DNA of 33,204 nucleotides from Gordonia rhizosphera NBRC 16068 (GTDB taxonomy: Bacteria > Actinomycetota > Actinomycetes > Mycobacteriales > Mycobacteriaceae), in NCBI RefSeq assembly GCF_000298195.1, contig NZ_BAHC01000087.1:1-33204 (forward strand), written 5' to 3'. The notes below the pieces were generated by a model. It saw only the letters and a program-made list of their open reading frames with translations. It was not told where the DNA came from and searched no databases. Made by a program: the position numbers and the translations under genes. Positions 6,855-18,329 of this stretch are shown piece after piece. The first letter of the stretch is position 1, and each line of letters opens with the position of its first letter.

Positions 6855-7643
6855 TCAGAGATGTTGAACCTGACCGATCGCCGGTCCCAGGAAGCGGGTC
6901 GACAGACGCGCGAAGGACTCGGGATCACCCGTCGCCTGGAACACCCTCGTCGCCACCCGGTCCGAATGTGGGTGCAGCAGATCGGCTTCGGTGAGCACCC
7001 GGAAGACATCCTTGGCGGTCTCCTCGGCACTGGACACCAGGGTCACCTGATCGCCCATCGCCAGCTGGATGACGCCCGACAACAGTGGGTAGTGCGTGCA
7101 CCCCAGCACCACGGTGTCGACGTCGGATTCCTGCAACGGTTCGAGATATCCCTGGGCGAGCCCGAGTATCTGCCGGCCGCTGGTGATGCCGCGTTCGACG
7201 AAGTCCACGAAGCGGGGGCACGCGACCGCGGTGATCTCGGCGTCGCGGGCCGCCGCGAACGAATCCTGGTAGGCACGTGACGAGATGGTCGCCGCGGTGC
7301 CGATCACGCCGATCCGTCCGGTCTTGGTGGCGACGACGGACCGTCGTACCGCCGGCAGGATCACCTCGATCACGGGGATCGGCGCATACCGTTCGCGGGC
7401 GTCCCGCAGACATGCCGCCGAGGCCGTGTTGCAGGCGATGACGATCGCCTTCACCCCGCGCTCGGCAAGATCGTCGCCGATCGCGAGGGCGTGTCGTCGG
7501 ATCTCCGGGATGGGCAGCGGCCCGTAAGGTCCGTTGGCGGTGTCACCGATGTAGATGATGTCCTCGTCGGGCAGCAGGTCGATGATCGCGCGGGCCACGG
7601 TGAGACCCCCGACCCCGGAGTCGAAGATGCCGATGGGCGCCAT
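6855..7643 (-). CDS. murI: Glutamate racemase
   Basis: The enzyme (262 residues) interconverts L- and D-glutamate for peptidoglycan. Both catalytic cysteines are present: C71 in VIACNTASA and C182 in [10 protein letters not shown]. The N-terminal [14 protein letters not shown] and [12 protein letters not shown] motifs that bind substrate are intact, and length is normal. It lies 53 bp downstream of the rhomboid gene in the order found in M. tuberculosis (Rv1336-Rv1341), so it is probably expressed with the cysM cluster or from a weak promoter in that gap. Confidence 0.96.
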   Translation of the reverse strand: MAPIGIFDSGVGGLTVARAIIDLLPDEDIIYIGDTANGPYGPLPIPEIRRHALAIGDDLAERGVKAIVIACNTASAACLRDARERYAPIPVIEVILPAVRRSVVATKTGRIGVIGTAATISSRAYQDSFAAARDAEITAVACPRFVDFVERGITSGRQILGLAQGYLEPLQESDVDTVVLGCTHYPLLSGVIQLAMGDQVTLVSSAEETAKDVFRVLTEADLLHPHSDRVATRVFQATGDPESFARLSTRFLGPAIGQVQHL

Positions 7644-7696
7644 CTGACCGCCGACCCGGGGAGTGAACCGTGCGGGCGGAGAGTCGTTGTGTGTTG

Positions 7697-9330
<1,634 letters not shown>

Positions 9331-9603
9331 CTATCCGCCCGCGACCGCCGGCAGGATGGTCACGTCGTCGCCGTCGTCGACGGTGGTGGCAAGACCACCG
9401 GAGAACCGCACGTCCTCGTCGTTGACGTAGATGTTGACGAAACGGTGCAGCTTGCCGTCGGCGACGAGACGCTCCTTGATACCGGGGTTGGACGACTCGA
9501 GGCTGTCGATGACGTCCGCGAGCGTCGCGCCGGACGCCTCGACGCGCTTGAGCCCACCGGTGTGGGTGCGCAGGATGGTCGGGATGGACACGGTTACCGC
9601 CAT
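9331..9603 (-). CDS. cysO: Sulfur-carrier protein CysO
   Basis: A 90-residue ubiquitin-fold protein ending in the free Gly-Gly (ILPAVAGG) whose carboxylate is turned into a thiocarboxylate and delivers sulfur to the aminoacrylate on CysM. Internal landmarks are VNIYVNDEDVRF and the acidic DDGDDVTILP near the tail, as in MoaD/ThiS relatives. It lies 4 bp after mec and 6 bp before cysM, the standard actinobacterial order for this oxidation-resistant cysteine pathway. The adenylating enzyme MoeZ is not in the window. Confidence 0.96.
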   Translation of the reverse strand: MAVTVSIPTILRTHTGGLKRVEASGATLADVIDSLESSNPGIKERLVADGKLHRFVNIYVNDEDVRFSGGLATTVDDGDDVTILPAVAGG

Positions 9604-9607
9604 GTGG

Positions 9608-10015
9608 TCAGCTCCTGATCTCGATCGGCTCTTCGGTCACCACGCCATCGACGATGCGATAGCTGCGGATCTCCGCGGTGTGAGGCTCTCGGGTGGACAC
9701 CAGCACGTAGTGGGCATTGGGCTCGCTCGCATACGAGATGTCGGTGCGGCTCGGGTACGCCTCGGTCGCGGTGTGCGAGTGGTAGATGACCACCGGCTCT
9801 TCGTCGAGGCGGTCCATCTCCCGCCACACCTTCAGCTGTTCGCCGGAATCGAACCGGTAGAAGGTCGGTGAGCGTTCCGCGTTGACCATCGAGATGAAGC
9901 GCTCCGGACGGTTCGATCCCTCCGGGCCCGCGATGATGCCGCAGGCCTCGTCGGGATGATCGGCGCGCGCGTGCGCGACCATCGAGTCGATGAGGTCCTG
10001 GGTGATCGTCAGCAC
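9608..10015 (-). CDS. mec: CysO-cysteine peptidase Mec (JAMM/MPN+)
   Basis: This 135-residue zinc metallopeptidase releases cysteine from the CysO-cysteine adduct. The JAMM set is complete: E23 in DEACG, and H79, H81, S89 and D92 in YHSHTATEAYPSRTD. The start is GTG at 10015 with AGAGGTGG 7-8 nt upstream. Downstream are cysO and cysM, so the operon encodes carrier, synthase and releasing peptidase. Upstream lie 215 bp with no annotated gene but with a possible leader ORF that stops 3 nt before this start. Confidence 0.95.
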   Translation of the reverse strand: MLTITQDLIDSMVAHARADHPDEACGIIAGPEGSNRPERFISMVNAERSPTFYRFDSGEQLKVWREMDRLDEEPVVIYHSHTATEAYPSRTDISYASEPNAHYVLVSTREPHTAEIRSYRIVDGVVTEEPIEIRS

Positions 10016-10018
10016 TGG

Positions 10019-10168
10019 TTACCACCTCTTGTCACGCTGGGCGACAACGTCGCGCGGGCCTCTGCTATTCCGGCACACCGCCACCGCGCGGCCGCACGAG
10101 CGCCCACAAGACCACCCACTGCGGCGCCAGCATCGCCGACGCGTCGACATCACTGCTGGTGAGGGCAT
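10019..10168 (-). other. Candidate leader ORF before mec-cysO-cysM
   Basis: A minus-strand ORF of 49 codons starts with ATG at 10168 and ends in TAA at 10019, overlapping the mec Shine-Dalgarno and leaving 3 nt to the mec GTG. It contains four cysteines (RCW, SCGRSCG, VCR). Cys-rich short ORFs act as attenuators before cysteine genes in mycobacteria, so the position is suggestive. The frame stays open further upstream, there is no run of adjacent cysteines and no TANNNT box at the ATG, so it may be chance. Confidence 0.25.
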
Positions 10169-10230
10169 TTTCTCGATCAGAGACGTGTAGTGGTGACAGC
10201 CGGATGCCCGGGAGGTCGCTGTGAGGTCGC

Positions 10231-11316
10231 TCACCGGATCGCCGACGCGAGCACGTCGCCATACGTCGGGATCCCCGCGACCGGTTCGGCGGCGAGCACC
10301 GCCCCGACGATGGCACGCTGCACCACGTTCGCCGCCACCCGGCACACCTCGGCGAGCAGGCCCACATCGCGGTTCATTCCCGGCGGCACGGTGTCGGGCT
10401 GGGGCGGATGCACGGTGCCGGTGGCGACCGCGAAGATGGTGTCACCGTCGAGCGGCGAGTGCGCGGGCACGATCGCCCGGGCAAGTCCGTCGTGTCCGGC
10501 CATCGCCACGCGTCTGGTCGACGACGGATCGAGTGCGGCGTCGGTGGCCACCACACCGATGGTCGTGTTGAGCACGGTCTGTTTGGCGACGAGGTCGCCC
10601 AGGCGTGCCACATCGCCGGCGTCGGGCGGCGTCAACCCATACGTATCGAGGTCGAGAGCCGTTGCCGCCCAGGGCAACCCCGTCGCCGGATCAATCACCG
10701 AACCGACCGGGTTGGCCACCATCACGGCACCCACCTGCACCCCGGCGGCGGGTCCGTCTGCGATACGGGTTCCCGCCGTCCCGATCCCACCCTTGAGCGC
10801 ACCGGCCCGGGCCCCGGCCCCCGCGCCCACGCTGCCCACCGCGACATCCACCGTCGCCGCCGCGAGCGCACGCCGACCGAACCCGGCGTCGGGACGCCGA
10901 TCCCAAGAGCCGACGGGCAGGTCGAAGATCACCGCGGCGGGAACGATCGGCACGACATGCCCCTGGTCGTCCATCGGCAACCCGACCCCGAGCGCCTCGA
11001 GCCCGGCCATCACCCCGTCGGCGGCGGCGAGGCCGTAGGCGCTGCCCCCGGTCAGCACAAGGGCGTGGGCGGTCTGCACGGTGTTCGAGGGATCGAGCAG
11101 ATCGGTCTCGCGGGTTCCCGGCCCGCCGCCGCGGACATCGACCGCACACACCGCCGACGGCGCGTCGATGCGGATCACCGTGGTTCCGGTGGCCCAGCCC
11201 GCGCCGGGCGATTCCGGGTCCGCGACGCGGGCGGTGGCATCGATCCGGTGATGATGACCGACGGTGATCCCGGCGACGTCGGTGATGCGGTCACCGGCCG
11301 GCGCGATCACGGCCAT
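10231..11316 (-). CDS. P1-family (DmpA/NylC-type) self-cleaving peptidase
   Basis: The 361-residue protein corresponds to Rv1333 and belongs to the P1/DmpA-NylC group of N-terminal nucleophile hydrolases, which cut themselves to expose a catalytic Thr or Ser. The start region ITDVAGITVGHHHRID, then VRGGGPGTRETDLL, LTGGSAYGLAAADGVM and KGGIGTAG are family features. The predicted cleavage is N250-T251 in VLNTTIGVVATDAAL. The ATG at 11316 is chosen because GGGAGG lies 7 nt before it; the frame runs further upstream without family similarity. Possible activities are aminopeptidase, beta-aminopeptidase or amide hydrolysis; the natural substrate is not known. Confidence 0.88.
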   Translation of the reverse strand: MAVIAPAGDRITDVAGITVGHHHRIDATARVADPESPGAGWATGTTVIRIDAPSAVCAVDVRGGGPGTRETDLLDPSNTVQTAHALVLTGGSAYGLAAADGVMAGLEALGVGLPMDDQGHVVPIVPAAVIFDLPVGSWDRRPDAGFGRRALAAATVDVAVGSVGAGAGARAGALKGGIGTAGTRIADGPAAGVQVGAVMVANPVGSVIDPATGLPWAATALDLDTYGLTPPDAGDVARLGDLVAKQTVLNTTIGVVATDAALDPSSTRRVAMAGHDGLARAIVPAHSPLDGDTIFAVATGTVHPPQPDTVPPGMNRDVGLLAEVCRVAANVVQRAIVGAVLAAEPVAGIPTYGDVLASAIR

Positions 11317-11345
11317 CGGGCTGCCTCCCGCATCGCCCCGGTCCC

Positions 11346-11921
11346 TCACATCAACGACTCGACGAGCAGTTCCTGCATCACGGTGAGCCAGTGGTAGACG
11401 TCGAGGTGAGCGGCGTGCGGATGGTCCGCAGGCAACTGATCCGGCGTGTCCTCGGAGATGCCGAGCATCGCGCCGAGCGCCAGGCGGACGTCGTTGAGTG
11501 CGGTCAGCCACTCCATCGCCTGTTCCTCAGTCAGTGCGAGGTCGCCGCCATGCGGCGGCACCGTGTCCAGCACGACTTGGGCGGCGGTGAGTTTGGCGTC
11601 GATGATGTGGGGTTCGTGCACGCTGCGCAGGGCGCCGTTGAAGCGACCGTTGACCACGTCGGCGCTCAGTTCGCGATCCTGATCGGGCCGATGGAAGTCC
11701 GGCAGCAGCCGGCCCAGCGTCAGATCGGTCGGCGGCGCCGAATGGCCCGTGCGGATGCCGGTCAGTTCGGACAGCTCGTCATGTGGGGCGGCGGCCTCGC
11801 GTTCGAGGAGCAGTTCTCGCATCGAACCGACCATCGACGTCAGCAGCTCGGCCTCGTGCACGTCGAGCTGCGAGCAGATCCGCATCGCCGAGCCACGCCC
11901 CTTGCGCTTCCAGGTTCGCAC
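11346..11921 (-). CDS. DUF2017 protein (Rv1332-like)
   Basis: This 191-residue protein is the usual partner downstream of clpS in actinobacteria. It is mostly helical and soluble, with the conserved LLTSMVGSMRELL near the N-terminus, LLPDFHRPDQ in the middle and an acidic helical C-terminal half (LTEEQAMEWLTALNDVRLALG). The start is GTG at 11921, 18 bp after clpS; the P1 peptidase gene follows after 29 bp. Its role is unknown. Constant linkage to clpS hints at the Clp protease pathway, but that is only context. Confidence 0.82.
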   Translation of the reverse strand: MRTWKRKGRGSAMRICSQLDVHEAELLTSMVGSMRELLLEREAAAPHDELSELTGIRTGHSAPPTDLTLGRLLPDFHRPDQDRELSADVVNGRFNGALRSVHEPHIIDAKLTAAQVVLDTVPPHGGDLALTEEQAMEWLTALNDVRLALGAMLGISEDTPDQLPADHPHAAHLDVYHWLTVMQELLVESLM

Positions 11922-11939
11922 CGGTCTGTCGATCCCCGC

Positions 11940-12263
11940 TCAGGAGTCCCGCTGCATGGTGGCCCACAGCCCGGCCGAGTGCAGCTTGCGGACGTCGGAC
12001 TCCACCTTGTCGCGATCACCCGAGGACACCACGGCCTTGCCTTCGGTGTGTACCTGCATCATCAATTGGTTGGCGCGGGACTCGGAGTAGCCGAAGACCT
12101 TCTGGAACACGAAAGTCACGTAGCGCATCAGGTTGACCGGGTCATCCCAGACGATGGTCACCCACGGGCGGTCGAGTGCCGCCGCGCCGTCGGCGACACC
12201 GGGTTCGGCGACCGCGGTACCACCGGGAGTAGCCTCGTGCGCACGAGTTTCGTCAGGCGCCAT
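11940..12263 (-). CDS. clpS: ATP-dependent Clp protease adaptor ClpS
   Basis: The 107-residue adaptor delivers N-degron substrates to ClpC/ClpAP-type proteases. After a variable acidic N-terminus (about 30 residues) the core shows [18 protein letters not shown], in which DD-N-M form the N-degron pocket, then [18 protein letters not shown] and [14 protein letters not shown]. The ATG at 12263 is supported by a TACCCT box exactly 6 nt upstream; the longer upstream frame would run into pncB on the other strand. Divergent pncB begins only 19 bp away. Confidence 0.93.
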   Translation of the reverse strand: MAPDETRAHEATPGGTAVAEPGVADGAAALDRPWVTIVWDDPVNLMRYVTFVFQKVFGYSESRANQLMMQVHTEGKAVVSSGDRDKVESDVRKLHSAGLWATMQRDS

Positions 12264-12269
12264 ACGACA

Positions 12270-12275
12270 AGGGTA
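12270..12275 (-). promoter_or_regulatory. Leaderless -10 box for clpS
   Basis: TACCCT on the minus strand is followed by 6 nt and the clpS ATG. It lies in the 19-bp gap shared with the divergent pncB start, so any regulator bound here would touch both genes. Confidence 0.5.
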
Positions 12276-12282
12276 AGCGATC

Positions 12283-13587
12283 GTGACCATCGACAACACC
12301 GCCCTGCTGACCGACCAGTACGAGCTGACCATGGTCTCGGCTGCGTTGCGTCACCCGATCGCGCAGCGACGATGTGTCTTCGAGGTGTTCGCGCGGCGTC
12401 TGCCGGACGGCCGGCGCTACGGCGTGGTCGCCGGTACCGGACGCGTCCTCGACGAACTCGCGCGCTTCCGCTTCGGCGACGACGAGCTCGCTCTCGTCGG
12501 GCGGTTCCTCGACGACGACACGGTCGCGTGGCTGCGTGACTACCGCTTCGCCGGCGACATCGACGGCTACCGCGAGGGCGAGCTCTACTTCCCCGGATCA
12601 CCGATCCTGACCGTGCGCACGAGCTTCGCCGAAGGGGTACTGCTCGAGACGCTCATCCTGTCGATCCTCAACCACGACAGTGCGATCGCATCCGCAACCG
12701 CGCGCATGGTGAGCGCGGCCGCGTCACGACCGATCATCGAGATGGGATCGCGGCGCACCCATGAGCGCGCCGCCGTGGCCAGCGCTCGCGCAGCGTATCT
12801 CGCCGGGGTGTCGGCGACCTCCAACCTCGAGGCGGCCCGCACCTACGGGGTGCCCAGCGCCGGGACCGCCGCGCATGCCTTCACCCTCGGATTCACCGGA
12901 CCCGACGGCCCCGACGAGAAGGCCGCCTTCGCGGCGCAGATCGAGGCCCTGGGCGTGGGCACGACCCTGCTGGTCGACACCTACGACATCACCCGGGGCG
13001 TGCGCAACGCGATCGAGGTGGCCGGCCCGCAGCTCGGCGGCGTGCGGATCGACTCCGGCGATCTGGGTGTGCTGGCACGTCAGGTCCGCGAACAGCTCGA
13101 CGACCTGGGCGCGCACAACACCAAGATCGTGGTCTCCGGCGACCTCGATGAGTACGCGATCGCGTCATTGCGCGCCGAACCCGTCGACATCTACGGCGTC
13201 GGCACGTCGCTGGTCACCGGCAGCGGCGCACCGACCGCCGGGATGATCTACAAACTCGTCGAGGTCGACGGCATCCCGGTGGCCAAGCGCGCCAGCCACA
13301 AGGAGTCCAGGGGCGGAGCGAAATCGGCGGTCCGCGCGGCCCGCCCGTCCGGGACCATCGTCGAAGAGATCCTCTACCGCGGTATCGATCAGCCGCCGGC
13401 GGCCGACGGCCTGACACTGCGGCCCATGCAGATCCCGCTCATCCGTGGCGGCGACCCCGTCGACGATCTGCCGACACTTGCCGACGGGCGGGCGCACCTG
13501 GCCGCCGCCCTGGTGAGTCTGCCCTGGGAAGGGCTCGGACTGTCCCACGGCGATCCGGCCGTTCCCACTCGATACCTGCTCGGATAG
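12283..13587 (+). CDS. pncB: Nicotinate phosphoribosyltransferase
   Basis: This 434-residue enzyme makes nicotinate mononucleotide from nicotinate and PRPP in NAD salvage. It begins [17 protein letters not shown], the family signature, and carries the [22 protein letters not shown] region, the [16 protein letters not shown] segment, the [13 protein letters not shown] phosphoribosyl-binding strand and VVSGDLDEY. It is equivalent to PncB1 (Rv1330c). The start is GTG at 12283; upstream sequence is weak as a ribosome site and its promoter must overlap the clpS 5' region. The pncA gene follows after 9 bp, making the two steps nicotinamide to nicotinate to NaMN one operon. Confidence 0.95.
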   Translation: MTIDNTALLTDQYELTMVSAALRHPIAQRRCVFEVFARRLPDGRRYGVVAGTGRVLDELARFRFGDDELALVGRFLDDDTVAWLRDYRFAGDIDGYREGELYFPGSPILTVRTSFAEGVLLETLILSILNHDSAIASATARMVSAAASRPIIEMGSRRTHERAAVASARAAYLAGVSATSNLEAARTYGVPSAGTAAHAFTLGFTGPDGPDEKAAFAAQIEALGVGTTLLVDTYDITRGVRNAIEVAGPQLGGVRIDSGDLGVLARQVREQLDDLGAHNTKIVVSGDLDEYAIASLRAEPVDIYGVGTSLVTGSGAPTAGMIYKLVEVDGIPVAKRASHKESRGGAKSAVRAARPSGTIVEEILYRGIDQPPAADGLTLRPMQIPLIRGGDPVDDLPTLADGRAHLAAALVSLPWEGLGLSHGDPAVPTRYLLG

Positions 13588-13596
13588 GAGAACTCG

Positions 13597-14196
13597 ATGT
13601 CCGATCACGCGCCCAAGGACCAGGCCCTCGTCGTCGTCGACGTCCAGAACGACTTCTGCGAGGGTGGCGCCCTCGGGGTCAACGGCGGCGCCGCGGTGGC
13701 CGGCGCCATCAGCACCATCCTCGACGACTACCGAACCATCGTCGCCACCCGCGATTTTCACGTCGACCCGGGCGAGCACTTCTCCGACGATCCTGACTAT
13801 GTCGACACGTGGCCGCCGCACTGCCAGGCAGGCACCGACGGGGCGGCGTTCCACCCCGCGTTCGACGTGGACAAGGCACATGAGGTCGTGTCGAAGGGCC
13901 ATTACAGCGCCGCCTACTCCGGGTTCGAGGGCACCGCCAAGGACGGCACGACCCTCGCCGACTGGCTGCACGACCGCGGGATTTCACATGTGGACATCGT
14001 CGGTATCGCCACCGACCACTGTGTCCGGGCAACCGCCCTCGACGCTGTACGCGCGGGCTTCGAAGTGCGCGTGCTGCTGAACTTCACCGCGGCCGTCGCC
14101 CCCGACACCGCCGCCAGTGCACTGGTGTCGATGCGCGAGGCCGGGGTGGAACTCGTCGGGGATCTGCTCTATGACGGATCCTCCCGCATTCAATGA
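13597..14196 (+). CDS. pncA: Nicotinamidase (pyrazinamidase-type)
   Basis: A 199-residue cysteine hydrolase that deamidates nicotinamide to nicotinate; enzymes of this type also activate pyrazinamide. The catalytic triad is complete: D15 in VVVDVQNDF, K100 in VSKGHY and C142 in ATDHCVRAT. Metal ligands D53, H55, H61 and H75 match the arrangement in M. tuberculosis PncA. AGGAG precedes the ATG. Unlike in M. tuberculosis, where pncA lies elsewhere (Rv2043c), it is here directly between pncB and dinG and shares an ATGA overlap with dinG. Confidence 0.95.
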   Translation: MSDHAPKDQALVVVDVQNDFCEGGALGVNGGAAVAGAISTILDDYRTIVATRDFHVDPGEHFSDDPDYVDTWPPHCQAGTDGAAFHPAFDVDKAHEVVSKGHYSAAYSGFEGTAKDGTTLADWLHDRGISHVDIVGIATDHCVRATALDAVRAGFEVRVLLNFTAAVAPDTAASALVSMREAGVELVGDLLYDGSSRIQ

Positions 14197-16256
14197 CGGA
14201 CACCCCCTCGGTGACCGCTCTGCTCGACACCGCGGTCACCGCCCTCGGCGGCACCCGCCGCGACGGGCAGATCCGGATGGCCTCCGCGGTTGCGCACGCC
14301 ATCGACACCGGCGAGCACCTCGCGGTCCAGGCCGGCACCGGCACCGGCAAATCGCTCGCCTACCTCGTCCCGGCGATCCGGCACGCGGTCGAGTCGGGCC
14401 GGACGGTCGTTGTCTCGACCGCGACGATCGCCCTGCAGCGCCAACTGATCGAGCGTGACCTCCCCCGTCTCGGCGCAGCGCTGGCCACCGCGCTCCACCG
14501 CGAACCGACCTTCGCGATCCTCAAGGGTCGCGCCAATTACCTGTGCCTCAACAAGATCCACAGTGGAACCGCCGAGGAACCGGCCACCGAGCTGTTCGAC
14601 GCGTTCGAGTTGTCGAGGACCGGGCGTGAGGTGACCCGCCTGCGCGAGTGGACCTCGGACACCGAGACCGGGGACCGCGACGACCTCACACCCGGTGTGT
14701 CGGACCGTTCGTGGCGGCAGGTCAGCGTCACGGCGCGGGAATGCCTCGGCGCCGCGAACTGCAGCTACGCCGAGGACTGCTTCGCCGAACGCTCCCGGCG
14801 GGCCGCCGGCAAGGCCGACGTCGTCGTGACCAACCACGCCCTGCTCGCGATCGACGCGATGAGTCCCGCGAGCATCCTTCCCGAGCACGACGTCGTGATG
14901 ATCGACGAGGCGCACGAGCTCGTCGATCGGATCACCTCGGTGTCGACCGCCGAGCTGTCCGGCGCCGGGATCATGTCGGTCACCCGTCGCTGCGGCAAGC
15001 TGCTCGACGACGAGACCACCGACGCGCTGCAGGGCGCGGGCGAGCTCCTCGGCGAGCTGCTCGACGAGGCCCCACCCCGGGAGTGGACACGACTGCCATC
15101 CGGCGTGGCGCCCGCCCTCGCGTCACTGCGCGACCGGCTGTGGCAGGCGCGTGACGCGATCGGACCGAATGTCGGCGTCTCAGATGGTTCGGCGGCCGCC
15201 GCGCGCTCCGCGGCGCTCACCTCGCTCGAGGACACCCACGACACGGTCGTGCGGGTTCTCGGCGCCTTCGATCAGCCCGACGAGTCCAAACGCCGCGACG
15301 TCGTGTGGGTCGCGCACGACAAGGTCGGCAACGACACCCGGCCGGTGCTGCGGATCGCCCCGCTGTCGGTAGGCGGTCTGCTGCGGGCGTCGCTGTTCGC
15401 GCAGGCGACGGTGGTCCTCACCTCCGCCACCCTGACCATCGGCGGCAACTTCGACGCGCTGGCGGCGACGTGGGGTCTGCCGGCCGCCGGCCGCCGGGAC
15501 ACCGACGGCGCCGACCCGGCCGGGTCCGCCGTCGACGTGACAGCCACCGGTCTCACCGCACCGTCCGACAACACGCCGATCCGTTGGTCGGGCCTCGACG
15601 CCGGCTCGCCTTTCGACTACCCGAGATCGGCGATCCTCTACGTCGCCCGACACCTGCCGCGTCCCGGACGCGACGCCATCGCCGAGGCCACCCTCGACGA
15701 ACTCGCCGGTCTCGTCGACGCGGCAGGCGGCCGGACACTGGGGTTGTTCTCGTCGATGCGCGCCGCCCGGGAGGCCGCCGAGGCGATCCGGGAGCGCTGC
15801 GATTTCCCGGTGCTCTGCCAGGGCGACGACATGACCTCGACGCTGGTACGACAGTTCGCCGACAACCCGGAGACCTGTCTGTTCGGCACACTGTCGCTGT
15901 GGCAGGGCGTCGACGTTCCCGGGCCCTCCTGCAGTCTGGTCATCATCGACCGCATCCCCTTCCCCCGCCCCGACGACCCGCTGCTGACCGCACGTCAGCG
16001 TGCGGTCGAGGCCCGCGGCGGCAACGGATTCCTCACCGTGGCGGCCAACCATGCCGCGCTGCTCCTCGCCCAGGGCGCCGGCCGGCTGTTGCGGGCCACC
16101 GATGATCGCGGCGTCGTCGCCGTTCTGGACTCCCGACTGGCCACCGCCGGATACGGTGGATACCTGCTCGCGTCGCTGCCGCCGTTCTGGCGGACGACCG
16201 ATGGTGATCTTGTCCGTTCTGCGTTGGGCAGACTGGCCGCGATCCCCTACGGTTAG
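14193..16256 (+). CDS. dinG: DinG-family Fe-S ATP-dependent DNA helicase
   Basis: This 687-residue XPD-like superfamily 2 helicase unwinds DNA 5'-3' and resolves structured or RNA-containing substrates. Walker A is QAGTGTGKS (about 46-54), the DEAH box is MIDEAHEL (238-241), and four cysteines (C118, C184, C190, C196) form the iron-sulfur cluster domain. Helicase domain 2 holds [26 protein letters not shown] and the final motif [14 protein letters not shown]. It equals Rv1329c. Its ATG overlaps the pncA stop, so it is translated from the NAD-salvage transcript. Confidence 0.93.
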   Translation: MTDTPSVTALLDTAVTALGGTRRDGQIRMASAVAHAIDTGEHLAVQAGTGTGKSLAYLVPAIRHAVESGRTVVVSTATIALQRQLIERDLPRLGAALATALHREPTFAILKGRANYLCLNKIHSGTAEEPATELFDAFELSRTGREVTRLREWTSDTETGDRDDLTPGVSDRSWRQVSVTARECLGAANCSYAEDCFAERSRRAAGKADVVVTNHALLAIDAMSPASILPEHDVVMIDEAHELVDRITSVSTAELSGAGIMSVTRRCGKLLDDETTDALQGAGELLGELLDEAPPREWTRLPSGVAPALASLRDRLWQARDAIGPNVGVSDGSAAAARSAALTSLEDTHDTVVRVLGAFDQPDESKRRDVVWVAHDKVGNDTRPVLRIAPLSVGGLLRASLFAQATVVLTSATLTIGGNFDALAATWGLPAAGRRDTDGADPAGSAVDVTATGLTAPSDNTPIRWSGLDAGSPFDYPRSAILYVARHLPRPGRDAIAEATLDELAGLVDAAGGRTLGLFSSMRAAREAAEAIRERCDFPVLCQGDDMTSTLVRQFADNPETCLFGTLSLWQGVDVPGPSCSLVIIDRIPFPRPDDPLLTARQRAVEARGGNGFLTVAANHAALLLAQGAGRLLRATDDRGVVAVLDSRLATAGYGGYLLASLPPFWRTTDGDLVRSALGRLAAIPYG

Positions 16257-16321
16257 GTGCGGCAGCGAAGCCGGCCGCGGACACCACACGGGTCGCGAGC
16301 TCTGACGAGAGGAGGCCGCGG

Positions 16322-18322
16322 GTGATCGGGCGGATGGGGATCGACGATGTCCAACCCCTGGTATCGGCGGGACAGGTGCCGGCGAAAGCCGTTGTCGGTG
16401 AGCTGATCCCGGTCAGTACCACGGCCTGGAGGGAAGGCCACGACGCCCTCGGTGTGACGTTGCACATCGACGGCCCGTCACGCCGGAGCCTCAATATCCG
16501 GATGGAGCCGGCCGTCGAACCCGACGTGTTCAACGCGGCGTTCGTCCCGGATGCCGTCGGCTTCTGGGTGTTCCGTATCGAGGCCTGGAGCGACCCGTAC
16601 ACCACGTGGCGCAACGCGGTCATCAAGAAGGTCGACGCCGGTCAGGGTGCCACCGACCTGGCCAACGATCTCGAGACCGGTGCCCGCCTGTTGGAGCGCG
16701 CCCGCGACGAGTTCCCGCTCGAGGCCTACGAGATGCTCGACGACGCGGTCAACGCTCTGCGCGCCGAGCACCACGACATCGAACACCGCGTCAATCTGGC
16801 CATCTCCGAAGCGATGAGCGATCTCTTCGCCGCGCACCCGCTGCGCGATCTGGTCACCAAATCGCGGTCTTACCGGGTGTGGGCGGATCGTTCCCGGGCG
16901 CTGTTCGGTTCGTGGTACGAGTTCTTCCCGCGCTCGACGGGCGGCTGGGACGGCGAGGGCCACCCGGTGCACGGCAACTTCCTGTCGGCGATCCAGGATC
17001 TGCCCCGGATCGCCGGGATGGGCTTCGACGTCGTCTATCTGCCGCCGATCCACCCGATCGGCAAGGTCAACCGCAAGGGCCGCAACAACACCCTCGTCGC
17101 CGGACCCTTCGACGTCGGATCGCCCTGGGCGATCGGTTCCGACGAGGGCGGTCACGACGCGATCCATCCGCAACTCGGCTCCGAGGACGACTTCGGCTAC
17201 TTCGTCGGCCGAGCCCGTGAACTCGGCCTCGAGGTGGCCCTCGACCTTGCGCTGCAGTGCGCCCCCGACCATCCGTGGGCCATCGAACACCCCGAGTGGT
17301 TCACCACCCAGCCCGACGGCACCATCGCCTACGCGGAGAATCCGCCGAAGAAGTACCAGGACATCTATCCGCTGAACTTCGACAACGACCGCAACGGCAT
17401 CTACGGCGCCGTCCTGAACGTGGTGCTGCACTGGGTCGGTCTGGGCGTGAAGATCTTTCGCGTGGACAACCCCCACACCAAGCCGCCGAACTTCTGGGAA
17501 TGGCTGATCTCCGAGGTCAAAAAGCGCGACCCCGATGTGCTGTTCCTGTCGGAGGCCTTCACCCGGCCGGCCCGGCTCTACGGCCTCGCCCGTGCCGGTT
17601 TCACGCAGTCGTACACGTACTTCACGTGGAAGACCGCGAAGTGGGAGCTCGAGGAGTTCGGTCGGGAGATCGCCGCGCATGCCGACGAGGCCCGGCCCAA
17701 TCTGTTCGTCAACACCCCCGACATCCTGCACGAAAGCCTGCAGCACGGCGGTCCGGGAATGTTCGCGCTGCGGGCCGCGCTCGCCGCGACGCTCGCACCG
17801 TCGTGGGGCGTCTACAGCGGTTACGAACTGTACGAACACGTCGCGGTCGCCGAGGGCAGCGAGGAGTACCTGCACTCCGAGAAGTACGAACTGCGCCCCC
17901 GCGACTACAAAGCGGCGTCGAGCCGGGCCGAATCGCTGGAACCGTGGATCTCCACGCTCAACGGGATCCGCCGACGCCATCCGGCGCTGCAGCAGCTCCG
18001 CAACCTCACCTTCCACCACATCGACAACCCCGCGCTCATCGCGTTCTCGAAGTTCGATGCGGTCTCCGGCGATCGCGTCATCGTGGTCGTCAACCTGAAT
18101 CCATACGGCACCGAGAGCTCAATTCTCTCGCTGGACATGCCGACCCTCGGCTTCGAGTGGCAGGATCGCTTCACCGTGCGCGACGAGGTCACCGGAGCCG
18201 AATTCCATTGGGGCCAATCCAATTACGTCCAGCTGGAACCCTGGCATCAGGTCGCACACATCCTTGCTCTGCCACCGCTCGACCAGTCCATCGCCCACAA
18301 GCTCGCCTACCGGATGCAGTGA
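16322..18322 (+). CDS. glgE: Alpha-1,4-glucan:maltose-1-phosphate maltosyltransferase GlgE
   Basis: The 666-residue GH13_3 enzyme transfers maltosyl units from maltose-1-phosphate to growing alpha-1,4-glucan in the cytoplasm. The N-terminal about 170 residues are the beta-rich and helical domains special to GlgE. The catalytic domain shows [18 protein letters not shown], then nucleophile D382 in [11 protein letters not shown], acid/base E411 in FLSEAFTRP and D467 in VNTPDILHE. The start is GTG with AGGAGG 7 nt upstream. The gene follows dinG by 65 bp. The glgP gene that lies between these two in M. tuberculosis (Rv1328) is absent here. Other pathway members (treS, pep2) are not in the window. 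Confidence 0.97.
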   Translation: MIGRMGIDDVQPLVSAGQVPAKAVVGELIPVSTTAWREGHDALGVTLHIDGPSRRSLNIRMEPAVEPDVFNAAFVPDAVGFWVFRIEAWSDPYTTWRNAVIKKVDAGQGATDLANDLETGARLLERARDEFPLEAYEMLDDAVNALRAEHHDIEHRVNLAISEAMSDLFAAHPLRDLVTKSRSYRVWADRSRALFGSWYEFFPRSTGGWDGEGHPVHGNFLSAIQDLPRIAGMGFDVVYLPPIHPIGKVNRKGRNNTLVAGPFDVGSPWAIGSDEGGHDAIHPQLGSEDDFGYFVGRARELGLEVALDLALQCAPDHPWAIEHPEWFTTQPDGTIAYAENPPKKYQDIYPLNFDNDRNGIYGAVLNVVLHWVGLGVKIFRVDNPHTKPPNFWEWLISEVKKRDPDVLFLSEAFTRPARLYGLARAGFTQSYTYFTWKTAKWELEEFGREIAAHADEARPNLFVNTPDILHESLQHGGPGMFALRAALAATLAPSWGVYSGYELYEHVAVAEGSEEYLHSEKYELRPRDYKAASSRAESLEPWISTLNGIRRRHPALQQLRNLTFHHIDNPALIAFSKFDAVSGDRVIVVVNLNPYGTESSILSLDMPTLGFEWQDRFTVRDEVTGAEFHWGQSNYVQLEPWHQVAHILALPPLDQSIAHKLAYRMQ

Positions 18323-18329
18323 GGATGTC

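Noticed and set aside
11317..11511. N-terminal extension of the P1 peptidase
   Set aside because: It overlaps the DUF2017 gene, is Arg-rich, and a strong GGGAGG site marks ATG 11316.
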